A stretch of DNA of 64,000 bases, from assembly GCA_903875275.1 (NCBI GenBank), contig CAIQVX010000359.1, forward strand, positions 1 through 64,000, written 5' to 3'. This document shows positions 16,694 to 25,544 of this stretch, in pieces. Made by a program: the position numbers and the translations under genes. This stretch comes from an uncultured beta proteobacterium. Its GTDB lineage: Bacteria; Pseudomonadota; Gammaproteobacteria; Burkholderiales; Burkholderiaceae_C. The notes below the pieces were generated by a model. That model was not told the origin of the DNA. It made no database searches and saw only the letters and a program-made list of their open reading frames with translations. The first letter of the stretch is position 1. Each line of letters opens with the position of its first letter.

Positions 16694-18532
16694 TCAGCGA
16701 CCGGCGCTGACCGGCGGTTGATCGAAATAGACACCCCAGACGTATTCGCCGGGGGCCATCCCCTCCAGCACCACAGCGCTGCGCCAGTTGTCCACGCTGG
16801 TTATCCTGGGCACTTTGCCTATGCCCCCGGGAGTGACCAGCCGCAGCAATGCCCCTGACTCCGGCAGGTTGACCCACACCGATACCGGCTGTCCGAGCGG
16901 ACCCGATCCGGTGACAGTGACCTTGAGCTGAATGCCGACCGCAGCACTCTCCAGTCTGGCACTGACCCGCGCGCGCTCACGCCACCAATCGGCCACCTGA
17001 GTCGCAGTGGTCACCCAGACGCGGCCGCGCCGGGCTTTGAGACTGTCAAAAAACTCTGCCAACTGCTCTTTGCTCAGCATGCTCTGCCCGGGCACACTGA
17101 CAATCGACAGTCCGGCCATTTTGTCAACCAGATCGAGTTCCGCAAGAAAGGTCTTCATGCCCACTTCCGGCTCAGCGTCAATCAAGTCTTCGGGCGGACT
17201 TTGTGTGCGCGGCAGAAACACCATCGGCCTGGCCGTATTGACCACACCCGCGCTCTGCGAGAAATAAGGCAAGCGCGCGTCGCCAGTTCCCATGAAACCG
17301 AGGAAATGGCCAACCCCGCGCTCCTGCAACAGCCTTTCTGTGGTCGCATCGTAGGAATCCATTGGGGCGCGAAAGCCGGCGCTGGTGGGGAGGTTGAATC
17401 CGGCCTCCTTCATTTCAGCGACCATGGTTTCCAACCGTTTGCCCTGCGTCACAGCCGCCTGGTCCTTGAAGCCTTCAAAGCGGTCGCCATGGTGATCCAC
17501 TTCATGGCCCTTTGACTGAATTTGCTTGAGTATTTTGGCCGATTTCGGAGCACTGTCGCTGAGCAGGTAGTAGGTTGCGCGCAGGCCTGCTTCCTCGAGG
17601 GCTTTCGCGAACAACAGGTCTGCGTCGACCATCACGTCAATCGCCCCCACCGCCACCATCAGCGCGCTGGCGTATGGGTGCGGCCAGGTGCTCACAAAAG
17701 CGTCGGGTTGGCGCAGCAGCCACATCAGTGCGTTGTGGGCAATCGCCTCCAGTGCCTTTGGATCGGCCGAGCGCCAGAGTGGTTCCGGGTAGCCCAGCAC
17801 CACTGAACGCGACAGTCTTCCGCTGCTCTGCCGACGTTCGTCAAACACAATGGTGCTGCTGGCCTTGCCCGAGCTGGCGCTACGCGACCAGTCCATCAGG
17901 TTGGCAGCCGTCTGCCCGCCGAGCATGCGCAGCGGGTACCAGCCCTGGGCATATTCAAGCCAGACTCGCAGGCCCGCAGGCAGGTCGTGCAAGACGGGGT
18001 TGTCACCGTGCAATATCAGAAACGTGTCTTCCTTCTCGCCCTCATTGGTCCCGACCACCTTGACGTCAAGGGCACTCTCCATGAAGTCATAGCCACGCCA
18101 TTCACCGCTCTCGTTGCGCACACCTGTCATCCAGGTCGACAACACGGCGCCGCCTTTGCCACGAAAGTCAATGATGGCCTGCTTCTCGCGCTCCGACAAA
18201 GCCTGGGTTGAGGGCAACAGCAAGACGCCAGGCTGCAGTTTTTCCAGTTGTTCGACCGTTTGCACCGTCTGGAAAGGGATCCGGTATTTGCGCAGGAACA
18301 GGTCCCAGGTCCGCACGCTTTCGTTGGCGTCCATACCTCTGGCCGTGAGCCGAGCGCGCGTTGTCGCCGACGCATAGAGCTGCACCCGCTGGACCCGGAT
18401 TGCGCTCGCCATGCCAACGTCCGCTGGCGTTGCTGCCACGCCAGTGCCAGGTAGCCACAGCGCCACGGAAATCAGGACCAGGCAAGCCTCTGCAAGACGC
18501 CATCCCTGCAGCCACTTATGCCGACATTGCAT
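16694..18532 (-). CDS. Secreted polysaccharide-deacetylase-like protein, active site apparently degenerate
   Basis: The 612-residue protein has a signal peptide and a first domain of Rossmann/amidotransferase-like type (VLLLPSTQALSEREKQAI and GKGGAVLSTW near residues 105-140). A NodB-like domain follows (about 285-470), then a beta-sandwich C-terminus. It is paralogous to the deacetylase at 23649-25544 over most of its length. Aligned by eye, the acidic motif 1 of the paralogue (MDTEEG) is replaced by GAIDVM. The second His of motif 2 is lost (HGDRF against HGDVH). Motif 3 GFRAP remains. It may therefore bind glycan without hydrolysing N- or O-acetyl groups. It is divergent from bcsE, with only 42 bases between the starts. 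It probably works with the downstream algF/algX-like genes. Confidence 0.75.
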   Translation of the reverse strand: MQCRHKWLQGWRLAEACLVLISVALWLPGTGVAATPADVGMASAIRVQRVQLYASATTRARLTARGMDANESVRTWDLFLRKYRIPFQTVQTVEQLEKLQPGVLLLPSTQALSEREKQAIIDFRGKGGAVLSTWMTGVRNESGEWRGYDFMESALDVKVVGTNEGEKEDTFLILHGDNPVLHDLPAGLRVWLEYAQGWYPLRMLGGQTAANLMDWSRSASSGKASSTIVFDERRQSSGRLSRSVVLGYPEPLWRSADPKALEAIAHNALMWLLRQPDAFVSTWPHPYASALMVAVGAIDVMVDADLLFAKALEEAGLRATYYLLSDSAPKSAKILKQIQSKGHEVDHHGDRFEGFKDQAAVTQGKRLETMVAEMKEAGFNLPTSAGFRAPMDSYDATTERLLQERGVGHFLGFMGTGDARLPYFSQSAGVVNTARPMVFLPRTQSPPEDLIDAEPEVGMKTFLAELDLVDKMAGLSIVSVPGQSMLSKEQLAEFFDSLKARRGRVWVTTATQVADWWRERARVSARLESAAVGIQLKVTVTGSGPLGQPVSVWVNLPESGALLRLVTPGGIGKVPRITSVDNWRSAVVLEGMAPGEYVWGVYFDQPPVSAGR

Positions 18533-18574
18533 GCTATCTCCCCCTGATCAGGTCAAATCGATTATGATGAAAAA
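18533..18574. promoter_or_regulatory. Short divergent start region between deacetylase-like gene and bcsE
   Basis: Only 42 bases separate the two divergent start codons, so promoters for each gene must extend into the opposite coding sequence or overlap. A TGATGAAAAA purine stretch precedes the bcsE ATG. No operator is recognised. Confidence 0.35.
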
Positions 18575-20518
18575 ATGAGTGGAGCTCGTGCAACGATTAT
18601 GAATGATCCAGTCACCCTTTTGCCAGTTTCTCCAGCGGTACAGCTCAGTATCCGAGGGCTGGACAATCTGACCAACAACCTGATTGTGGGCGGTCTGTAC
18701 ATACTCATTGCAGAAACACCTTCAGCCCGCTTTCCGGTGCTGGCCGGGAGCCTCGGTGCCGCACTCAAGGACGGCCTGCCCTGCACCGTCATCGTACCGT
18801 CCAACCCGGAGTCTTTCATTCAGCGAATCGAGTCCTTCGGCCACTCCATCACGCCCGGGCTGACCACCAGTGATCGCCTGCAGTTCTTTGTCATGCAGGA
18901 TGAGTTTTCGAAGACGATGTTCCGCTACGGCGCTGAGGGTTTTGTCAAGGAGTTGGACCATTTTGAAGTTCCACCGGGCAGCTACCTGGTTTTTGACCAG
19001 GCCGATGAACTGCTCAGCCTGCACGATCTGTCGCTCTCGCTGGACCAGGTGGACGTCATTGGCAAATGGTTGCACGAGCGGCAGATCACCGCGCTGCTGG
19101 TTTTTTCGCGCGTCACCGAGGCTCACGCCAACACACTCAACGCCTTGATGGACAACTTGACCGGGATCGCCCGGCTTGGAGGAAACCGGGAGGGACTGGA
19201 GCTGAACTTCGACTACTGGCAGTCCCCTGACGGCACCGTTGCGGCCAAGAACTTCCGGCTGATCACGCTGGAGTCAGGGCTCTACGAAGCGGGTATGAAG
19301 TCTGTCGCGGTCGAGCAGTTTGCGGGTGAGCCTGGCGAGGAGACCGAGGTCGAACCGCAGGACCTGGAACCTCACTTCTTCTATATGGACCCGGATCTGG
19401 GCAGCGTGGCCAAACAGATGCCAGGCGTCTGGGCGCGGGTTGATACCCTGGTCGGCATGATGCACGCCAGTCGCAGCGCGCGTTCGGGTACTGTGATCCT
19501 GAGATTTCAGGGCGACACCAGCTTGCGTCAGTTGTCGGAAACTGTCCACACACTGCGCATGACCCTGGGACGGCGGGCACACATCGTGGTGCAGGAAAAG
19601 GGGGCTTCCCTGCGCTACCAGAACGAAGCCCTGCTGCTGCGTCTGGGCGCCAATCTGGTGGTGCACAAGGACGTGCCCACCAGCCGTCTGCCGCTATTGC
19701 TTGAGTCGTTGCGCGGCCAGATCTTCAGCCGCGATGTCAACATCAACTTCGAGGCGGCACTCTCCAGCGTCAACCCGAGCCGACTGCGCGGCTACCTTCT
19801 GCCTGCGCGCTTTGTGCGTGAGGTGAATATCATTCTGGAGCGCGCCGAAACCCTCAACGTGCCCTACGCCATGGTGGTTGGCAAGCCGGCACAAAGTACG
19901 ACCATGGTCGATGTCCTGATGCGCATCAAGCTCGCGCGCCCCGGCGATCTGATCACGGCCGACAACAGTTACTGCTATCTATTCCTCAACGCGTGCCCGC
20001 AAACAGTGCTGCTGACAACCCTGGAACGGCTTCTGGGCGGTGCGCTGGAGGACTCGTTCGAGGCCCCAAGATTTCTGGTGGAGAGTGCCGAAGTGGGGGC
20101 TGAACTGGCAGCCCTGACACACGCCGTCGAACACGGCGAGCTGCCAGACTATTCGTCGCTGAGCGAGCCGTTGGAGGTGATCGAGGACGCAGAGCCGGCC
20201 AGGTCGCAGGCATCGGCCGCGACAGCCCTGGCGGCAGTGGTCCCCCTTGGTGCCCCTGCCAGTGCGGCGACAGCGGCTTCGCGCTTCGTGGCACGCGATG
20301 AGGTGCGCTCCCCTGCTGACGCCCGCACCAGCAACATTCGCACCCAGCCACTACCGGGGCCCGACACCGGGGCCGAGCCCGTAGAGCCTGCACAATCGCC
20401 ATCCGCCATGCCGGTTTTTGGAAAGAAGGAAGCGCCCTGGGCCAAGCGCGCTGCGCCGCCTGCGTCCGCTACCGCTGCGGCCAGGAACACGCCTGCGCCG
20501 GCCGATCCAGCTACCTGA
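18575..20518 (+). CDS. bcsE: Cellulose biosynthesis protein BcsE (c-di-GMP-binding GIL domain)
   Basis: The 647-residue protein matches BcsE in layout. An N-terminal degenerate RecA-like region (GGLYILIAETPSARFPVLAG) precedes the middle region and then the GIL domain. That domain contains the I-site-like RPGD near residue 454 within KLARPGDLITADNSYCYLF. In enterobacteria BcsE binds c-di-GMP through an RxGD site and helps assemble and stimulate the BcsA synthase complex at the inner membrane. The C-terminal about 110 residues here are Ala/Pro-rich and probably disordered. The gene is not beside bcsA. It leads a plus-strand run of porin, GT2 synthase and deacetylase genes, which hints that it may also serve that second synthase. 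No bcsF or bcsG is present in the window. Confidence 0.85.
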   Translation: MSGARATIMNDPVTLLPVSPAVQLSIRGLDNLTNNLIVGGLYILIAETPSARFPVLAGSLGAALKDGLPCTVIVPSNPESFIQRIESFGHSITPGLTTSDRLQFFVMQDEFSKTMFRYGAEGFVKELDHFEVPPGSYLVFDQADELLSLHDLSLSLDQVDVIGKWLHERQITALLVFSRVTEAHANTLNALMDNLTGIARLGGNREGLELNFDYWQSPDGTVAAKNFRLITLESGLYEAGMKSVAVEQFAGEPGEETEVEPQDLEPHFFYMDPDLGSVAKQMPGVWARVDTLVGMMHASRSARSGTVILRFQGDTSLRQLSETVHTLRMTLGRRAHIVVQEKGASLRYQNEALLLRLGANLVVHKDVPTSRLPLLLESLRGQIFSRDVNINFEAALSSVNPSRLRGYLLPARFVREVNIILERAETLNVPYAMVVGKPAQSTTMVDVLMRIKLARPGDLITADNSYCYLFLNACPQTVLLTTLERLLGGALEDSFEAPRFLVESAEVGAELAALTHAVEHGELPDYSSLSEPLEVIEDAEPARSQASAATALAAVVPLGAPASAATAASRFVARDEVRSPADARTSNIRTQPLPGPDTGAEPVEPAQSPSAMPVFGKKEAPWAKRAAPPASATAAARNTPAPADPAT

Positions 20519-20598
20519 TCCGGTACGCCAAGTTGGGTACAGGCGCCGCACTATCTATGCAACAATGACACAGGAATAACTAAGGTGGCTCGACTCCC

Positions 20599-22059
20599 AT
20601 GAAACCGTTCCATTGCCCGTCAACCCTTCCATCAGGCCGCGCCAAACCGGTCAGGTCTTTGAAATGGAAGTTAGCCCCTTTTCTCTTGTCGCAGACACTG
20701 GCTTTGCCAGCGCTGGCGCAGACCACCGATTTCTCACCAAGTGCGCCCAGTGGCCGCTCGGGTCTGTCCGGTCCCGGTACGGAGCCGTTGATCCTGGCGC
20801 CATTCAAGTACATTGCACCGTCCAGTGTCGACAGCACCGACCGCGGCGCACCAACCGAACCCGCAAAGCCCAAGCGCAAGCCAGCACACCAGCGCATCGC
20901 CGATCTCAGCGCCGCCGGTGATTACAAGGCCGCTGGCACCGAGGGCCTGGCCCTGATGTCGCGGGACAAGCCCGATGAAGAGTTGCAGCTGATTGTGGCC
21001 AACAGTCTGGCCTGGACCGGTCGCCTGAAAGAGGCAGTGCCCGCGTACCAGGGACTGCGCACCGGGAAATACGCCGATCAGGCCGCCGTGGGCCTGGCCA
21101 GCATTTACCATTGGCGGGGCCGTGACGACCAGGCCTTGCCACTGTACCGGGCGGTTCTGGCCAACGATCCTGGCAACACCAGCGCTCTGGAGGGTCTCGA
21201 TCTGGCCACGCGCGAGACCGCCCCGCGCACCCTGCTCAGCTTTGGCCAGGGCCGGGATTCTGCGGATGACGAGCGCCGCTCCGTCACGCTCAGTCACCGC
21301 TGGCGCGACCGTACCGGCACCCACATTTACGAGGTGGAAACCAGCGGCGTTCTGGACACGCTGCCTGGCGTAGAGACCAGGCAGCAGGACCTGACGTTTC
21401 GTTACCAAAACGTGGGGATGGCGCTCAAACCCAGTCTGGAGTTGAGCATGCCCACCAAGGACGACAATTCCCTGTATGCCAGCGCCAGTGTCAAGCTCTT
21501 TGACGACAAGCTGAGCCTCAGTGCAGGTCGTGTCAACTTTGGACGGATGGCGACGAACCCGAAGGCACTGGCCTTGCATCTGTCGGCCATGCATATCGGC
21601 ATCACGGCATCCAGGGAATTCTCATTCGGCACGCTGCAGGGCAAGATCAATCTCTACGATGTCTCCGACGACAATCTCGTGGCAGGGGGGACCCTGCACC
21701 TGAACTCCAGTTGGAGACCGCTGGGTAGCAATTTCAAGCCCTTCATTGGCATCGAGAGCCGGGGCGCCAAATTCAACACCGCCAACTACTGGTCGCCCGA
21801 GCAGGGAATGGGCATGCTCTATTCCGGGCTGCTCGGGGAGTGGGGGTCGATGGACTGGACACTTTATGCCTCCGGCCAGATCGGCTTGCGTCTCTTTGGC
21901 GATGCCGGCACCAGCTGGAGTGTCTCCGGCGGCGGCAAGTACTGGCTGACACACAACACCGCGCTCAGTGTCAATCTCTGGTCTCTTGACAGTTGGCGCG
22001 ACAACGCCGCCTACCGGGCCCGAGCCGCCACCGTGAATCTGGAAACGCTTTGGAGATAA
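20599..22059 (+). CDS. TPR plus outer-membrane beta-barrel protein (PgaA/BcsC-like glycan porin)
   Basis: The 486-residue protein has a signal peptide ending ALPALAQ, a disordered Pro/Ser/Thr-rich spacer, and about three TPR-like helical repeats between residues 95 and 200. A C-terminal region of amphipathic strands (about 215-486) ends in VNLETLWR, typical of a barrel whose last strand ends in an aromatic followed by Arg. This periplasmic-TPR/barrel plan is that of PgaA and BcsC, which guide poly-GlcNAc and cellulose out of the cell, but the protein is much shorter than either. It is followed directly by a GT2 synthase and a deacetylase, so it is the likely secretin-like pore of that module. 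Family assignment below this level is open. Confidence 0.7.
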   Translation: MKPFHCPSTLPSGRAKPVRSLKWKLAPFLLSQTLALPALAQTTDFSPSAPSGRSGLSGPGTEPLILAPFKYIAPSSVDSTDRGAPTEPAKPKRKPAHQRIADLSAAGDYKAAGTEGLALMSRDKPDEELQLIVANSLAWTGRLKEAVPAYQGLRTGKYADQAAVGLASIYHWRGRDDQALPLYRAVLANDPGNTSALEGLDLATRETAPRTLLSFGQGRDSADDERRSVTLSHRWRDRTGTHIYEVETSGVLDTLPGVETRQQDLTFRYQNVGMALKPSLELSMPTKDDNSLYASASVKLFDDKLSLSAGRVNFGRMATNPKALALHLSAMHIGITASREFSFGTLQGKINLYDVSDDNLVAGGTLHLNSSWRPLGSNFKPFIGIESRGAKFNTANYWSPEQGMGMLYSGLLGEWGSMDWTLYASGQIGLRLFGDAGTSWSVSGGGKYWLTHNTALSVNLWSLDSWRDNAAYRARAATVNLETLWR

Positions 22060-23417
22060 AGGGCGCCGGGCGCTATGCCTGGCGTTACGGCTGGGCCACT
22101 CTGGCCGTGGGCGGTGTGGCTATCTTGCTGGCTTTTAGCTACGACGCCGTGCGGGATTCCCAGGGCTCGTTCATGGTTTTGCTGCAAAACTATGTGCTGG
22201 CCGCGGTCACCTACTATCTGCTTTTCTTTCTGATCCTGCTGGTCTTGCGTTTTGCGATTCTGATCCTGTACTCCTTCATGGATCACCTCGAATCTTTGTA
22301 CAAAGTGCGTGGCAAGGAGGGCTTCAGGTACCGTGAAGACAGTTCCCTGCCGATGATCTCGTTGATCGTCCCGGCCTACAACGAGGGCCCGGTTATTCAA
22401 CCAGCGATGCGTGCCTTGCTGGCCATGGACTACCCAAATTACGAGGTCATTGTGGTCGATGACGGTTCCACAGATGACACTTATGAGAAAGCCCTCGAGG
22501 TGGCACGTAAGTCACTGGAGGTGGAGGTGCGCGTCATTACCAAGCGCAATGGCGGCAAGGCTGACGCCCTGAACACCGGCATATCCCTGGCACGCGGTGA
22601 GTTTGTTCTGAACATGGACGGCGACACCAAACTGTCCCCCAACACCTTGCGCGTCTGCATCCGGCATTTCGAGAATTCCAAGGTCGGCGCGGTCGCCGGC
22701 AACGTGAAGGTGATCAACCGCGAAAATCTCTGGACCCGGATTCAGGCACTGGAATATGTTGAGGGCCTCGCAATGGCACGCAAGGCACAGAGCTTTGGAC
22801 GGGTCGTCAACATCATCCCCGGACCGCTGGGCATGTTTCGCAAGTCGGTCCTGCAGCAAGCCGGAGGCTACGACCGAGACACTTTTGCCGAAGACTGTGA
22901 CCTGACGCTCAAACTGCTGATGCGCGGCTGGCACATTGCTTACGAACCGGCGGCCATTGCCTGGGTCGAGACACCCAGCGGCCTGCTCGACCTGCTCAAG
23001 CAGCGCTACCGCTGGACGCGTGGCATTTTGCAGGCCACCGCCAAACACAGCCACGCGTTGTGGCAGCCGCGCAAGGCCGGAATCAACTGCTATATTCTGT
23101 GGTACATGCTGTTCGAAGGCGTGATGTGGCCTTTTTCGAATCTGCTGGGCAACCTCTTCTTTGCCTTTGTCGGTCTGCAGTACGGCCTCGCCACACTGCT
23201 TTTTTACTGGTGGCTGCAACTCACCGTGCTGGACGTGGTTGCTGCAGCCTACTGTGTTGTGGTTGAAGAGGAAGAGCCTTCCCTTATTTTTTACGCCATC
23301 ATGTTCCGGCTTTTTTATATTAATATCATCGACGTGTCCAAGGTCTTTGCCACCATCGAGCAGTGGCGGGGCCAGTCAATGACATGGGGCAAGCTGGAGC
23401 GAGAAGGAAAACTCTGA
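22050..23417 (+). CDS. Processive GT2 glycan synthase (PgaC/IcaA/hyaluronan-synthase-like)
   Basis: Two N-terminal membrane helices are followed by the GT2 domain: LIVPAYNEG, VVDDGSTDDT, the acidic NMDGDTK that coordinates UDP-sugar and metal, EDCDLTLKLL, and QRYRWTRG, the Q/RxxRW motif of processive synthases. Further helices close the C-terminus. Such enzymes polymerise a UDP-sugar, often UDP-GlcNAc, while extruding the chain through the inner membrane. The frame is open from 21993, but both possible early starts are TTG. The TTG at 22050 follows GGAAACG and overlaps the porin stop by ten bases, giving 455 residues. It is a separate synthase from BcsA and sits between a porin and a deacetylase, like pgaC in pgaABCD. 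The product is inferred to be an amino-sugar polymer. Confidence 0.85.
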   Translation: MEIKGAGRYAWRYGWATLAVGGVAILLAFSYDAVRDSQGSFMVLLQNYVLAAVTYYLLFFLILLVLRFAILILYSFMDHLESLYKVRGKEGFRYREDSSLPMISLIVPAYNEGPVIQPAMRALLAMDYPNYEVIVVDDGSTDDTYEKALEVARKSLEVEVRVITKRNGGKADALNTGISLARGEFVLNMDGDTKLSPNTLRVCIRHFENSKVGAVAGNVKVINRENLWTRIQALEYVEGLAMARKAQSFGRVVNIIPGPLGMFRKSVLQQAGGYDRDTFAEDCDLTLKLLMRGWHIAYEPAAIAWVETPSGLLDLLKQRYRWTRGILQATAKHSHALWQPRKAGINCYILWYMLFEGVMWPFSNLLGNLFFAFVGLQYGLATLLFYWWLQLTVLDVVAAAYCVVVEEEEPSLIFYAIMFRLFYINIIDVSKVFATIEQWRGQSMTWGKLEREGKL

Positions 23418-23418
23418 C

Positions 23419-23649
23419 ATGGATCTTATTTCCATCCTGGCAACGGTCATTCTGATCACCACCGTCGGCACCATGGTGGTCGGCGTTGGCGCCTATGCGG
23501 CTTTCAAGCTGCGTGACAAGCGCCGTCCAAGCAGCAACCGGGCTGATGAGACTCTGAATGCCGGTGAACAGCTGGAGCCTGTGTTTCTGAGGCGCTATGT
23601 CCCTGGGGTGCCAGTTCAGGCGGCACCCGAGTCGGCACCTGATGCGTAA
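23419..23649 (+). CDS. Small one-pass membrane protein between GT2 synthase and deacetylase
   Basis: The 76-residue product starts one base after the synthase stop and its TAA overlaps the next ATG (TAATG), so it is translationally coupled on both sides. It has one strong membrane helix (about residues 4-29) followed by a basic stretch (KLRDKRRP) and a flexible acidic/Pro-rich tail. Its place resembles that of PgaD, a small membrane partner needed by PgaC, but PgaD has two helices and no sequence match can be claimed. It is probably a stabilising or regulatory subunit of the synthase. Confidence 0.65.
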   Translation: MDLISILATVILITTVGTMVVGVGAYAAFKLRDKRRPSSNRADETLNAGEQLEPVFLRRYVPGVPVQAAPESAPDA

Positions 23650-25544
23650 TGGCGCGGCACCCGTCACTGCATCCCGCTGGAGTCAAAGTACCCGAGATTG
23701 AGCGTCGGGGACGACGCTCGTCCCTCCTGGGCCTGGGCCCGTACCTGCCGGCCATGATCATCCTGAGCCTGGCTGTGCCCTTGCTCATTTACCTGTTGTT
23801 CATGCAGTCGATGGGCTGGAATCTGCCCCTGCTTGGAATGCATGGCGCGGTCTCGGTGGCGAAACCGGCTGGCTCCAACGTCATTCTGTACAACTCGAGC
23901 AACAGCAAGTCGTATTTCGCCGGTATTGGGGGAAATTACGACGTCCTGTTGGGTCCCTGGCGCAGCTATTTTCTGAGTCGCAAGCTTGAGTTCCGGGAAG
24001 TACAGACGCCGGCTCAGTTGCACCAGCAGGACAGCGGCGTTCTGGTGCTACCCTCCGCGGTAGCCCTGAGCGACGAGGAGCGCTTTGAGATCATGGCGTT
24101 CCGCAGCAAGGGAGGCGCCATACTGGGGACCTGGGCCACTGGCACGCGCGACGGCAAGGGGGTCTGGCAAGGCTGGCAGTTTCTGGGGAATCTGGGAGTC
24201 CGAGTGATTGGTGAACTGCCCGCGAGCGCCAACGCCAACGCCCTGATCCTGACGGGAGAGTCACCGGTGTCCCACACCACCCTGGCAGGCCAGCGAATCG
24301 AATTATCCAAGACCGCGGAGTCCATGCTGCGCGCTGGTGGAGAAATGGTGGCCGGTCGTTTCATGAACTGGTCCCGCATTCCAGATGAGGAGCGCCGCGG
24401 CGAAGGTGCCGTGATTTTTTCCGAAACTTCAGAGCAATTGGGGCGATTTGCCTATTACGCCTTCGCCGAATCGGCGTGGGAAGCACACACGCTGGGAACC
24501 TATGAGGTGATCGACGACACCTTGAATTGGCTGCGGCGCGAGCCCAGCATGATTCGCGCGGCCTGGCCCGCAGGCAAGCGTGCAGCGCAAATTATCGAAA
24601 TGGACACCGAGGAGGGCTTTTCCAATGCGCTTGCCTTTGCATCAATGTTGCAGTCCATCAACTACCGTGGCACGTTTTACCTTCTAACCTCGGTGGCCAG
24701 GACCTTTCCCCAGATCGTGACCCAGTTGGCACGCGACTTTGAAATTGGTTACCACGGAGACGTTCATACCAGTTTCAAGGGCCAACCGAGCACCGATCAG
24801 GAACAGCGTCTGCGCGCCATGAAGGCTGAGTTGGCATCCCTGGCACCTGATCTGAACGGAGTCACTGGCTTTCGGGCGCCAACTGAAGGCTATGACGCGG
24901 TCACCGAGCAGCTACTGCCCAAGTTCGGCATTCGCCATCACACTGCCGATCCCAACCGCAGCAGCGCGCGCCTGCCAGTGCTGGTGCGCACCGAAGGTGG
25001 GGACCCGGCCAATACGCTCGTGGTACTTCCAAGAACCCAGCGCGATGACATCAACTTGTACTGGGAGAAGCTCAATACCGAGCAGACCACCCGGGCACTG
25101 ATTGACGATTTCGATCTGTCACTCGATACCGCCTCCCTGGGGCTGCTGAGCGTGCACAGCCAGAATTTCAAGGCAGACGGCACGCTGATCGCAGCCATGC
25201 CGGGTTTTCTCGAACATTTGAAGTTGCGTCGAGATCTGCTCTGGATGGCTTCTGCGGGTCAGGTGGCAGACTGGTGGCGCGACCGCGAACGGTTCAGATT
25301 ATCCTCGAGCGCCAGTGGCAAACGCCTGGAATTCAACATCACCATCACCGGCGATCAGCCTTTGAGCGGCGCCACCGTGATCGTGATGCTTCCGCAAAAA
25401 GGGGTTCAAGCTGTGGTAGAGGGTGCCAAGATTGGCATGGTCAAGCCCACCGTATCCAAAATTGATGACTACCGAGCGGCCATTGTGTTTGACAAGCTGG
25501 CCCCGGGCTCCTACGTTTACCAGACCACTTTCTCATCGCGATGA
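23649..25544 (+). CDS. Membrane-anchored polysaccharide deacetylase (NodB-like)
   Basis: The 631-residue protein has an N-terminal anchor helix near residues 34-56 (AMIILSLAVPLLIYLLFM). An amidotransferase-like Rossmann domain follows (about 125-200, GVLVLPSAVALSDEE). Next comes a NodB-type domain (about 315-490) with EMDTEEG as motif 1 (compare DVED in other deacetylases), YHGDVH as motif 2 and TGFRAPTEGYD as motif 3. The C-terminal about 100 residues are beta-rich (FNITITGDQPLSGATV). The three motifs are intact, so it should remove acetyl groups from a glycan on the periplasmic side. It is coupled by TAATG to the small membrane protein and closes the GT2 module. Its last 12 bases overlap tail-to-tail with the convergent second bcsQ. 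Confidence 0.82.
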   Translation: MARHPSLHPAGVKVPEIERRGRRSSLLGLGPYLPAMIILSLAVPLLIYLLFMQSMGWNLPLLGMHGAVSVAKPAGSNVILYNSSNSKSYFAGIGGNYDVLLGPWRSYFLSRKLEFREVQTPAQLHQQDSGVLVLPSAVALSDEERFEIMAFRSKGGAILGTWATGTRDGKGVWQGWQFLGNLGVRVIGELPASANANALILTGESPVSHTTLAGQRIELSKTAESMLRAGGEMVAGRFMNWSRIPDEERRGEGAVIFSETSEQLGRFAYYAFAESAWEAHTLGTYEVIDDTLNWLRREPSMIRAAWPAGKRAAQIIEMDTEEGFSNALAFASMLQSINYRGTFYLLTSVARTFPQIVTQLARDFEIGYHGDVHTSFKGQPSTDQEQRLRAMKAELASLAPDLNGVTGFRAPTEGYDAVTEQLLPKFGIRHHTADPNRSSARLPVLVRTEGGDPANTLVVLPRTQRDDINLYWEKLNTEQTTRALIDDFDLSLDTASLGLLSVHSQNFKADGTLIAAMPGFLEHLKLRRDLLWMASAGQVADWWRDRERFRLSSSASGKRLEFNITITGDQPLSGATVIVMLPQKGVQAVVEGAKIGMVKPTVSKIDDYRAAIVFDKLAPGSYVYQTTFSSR

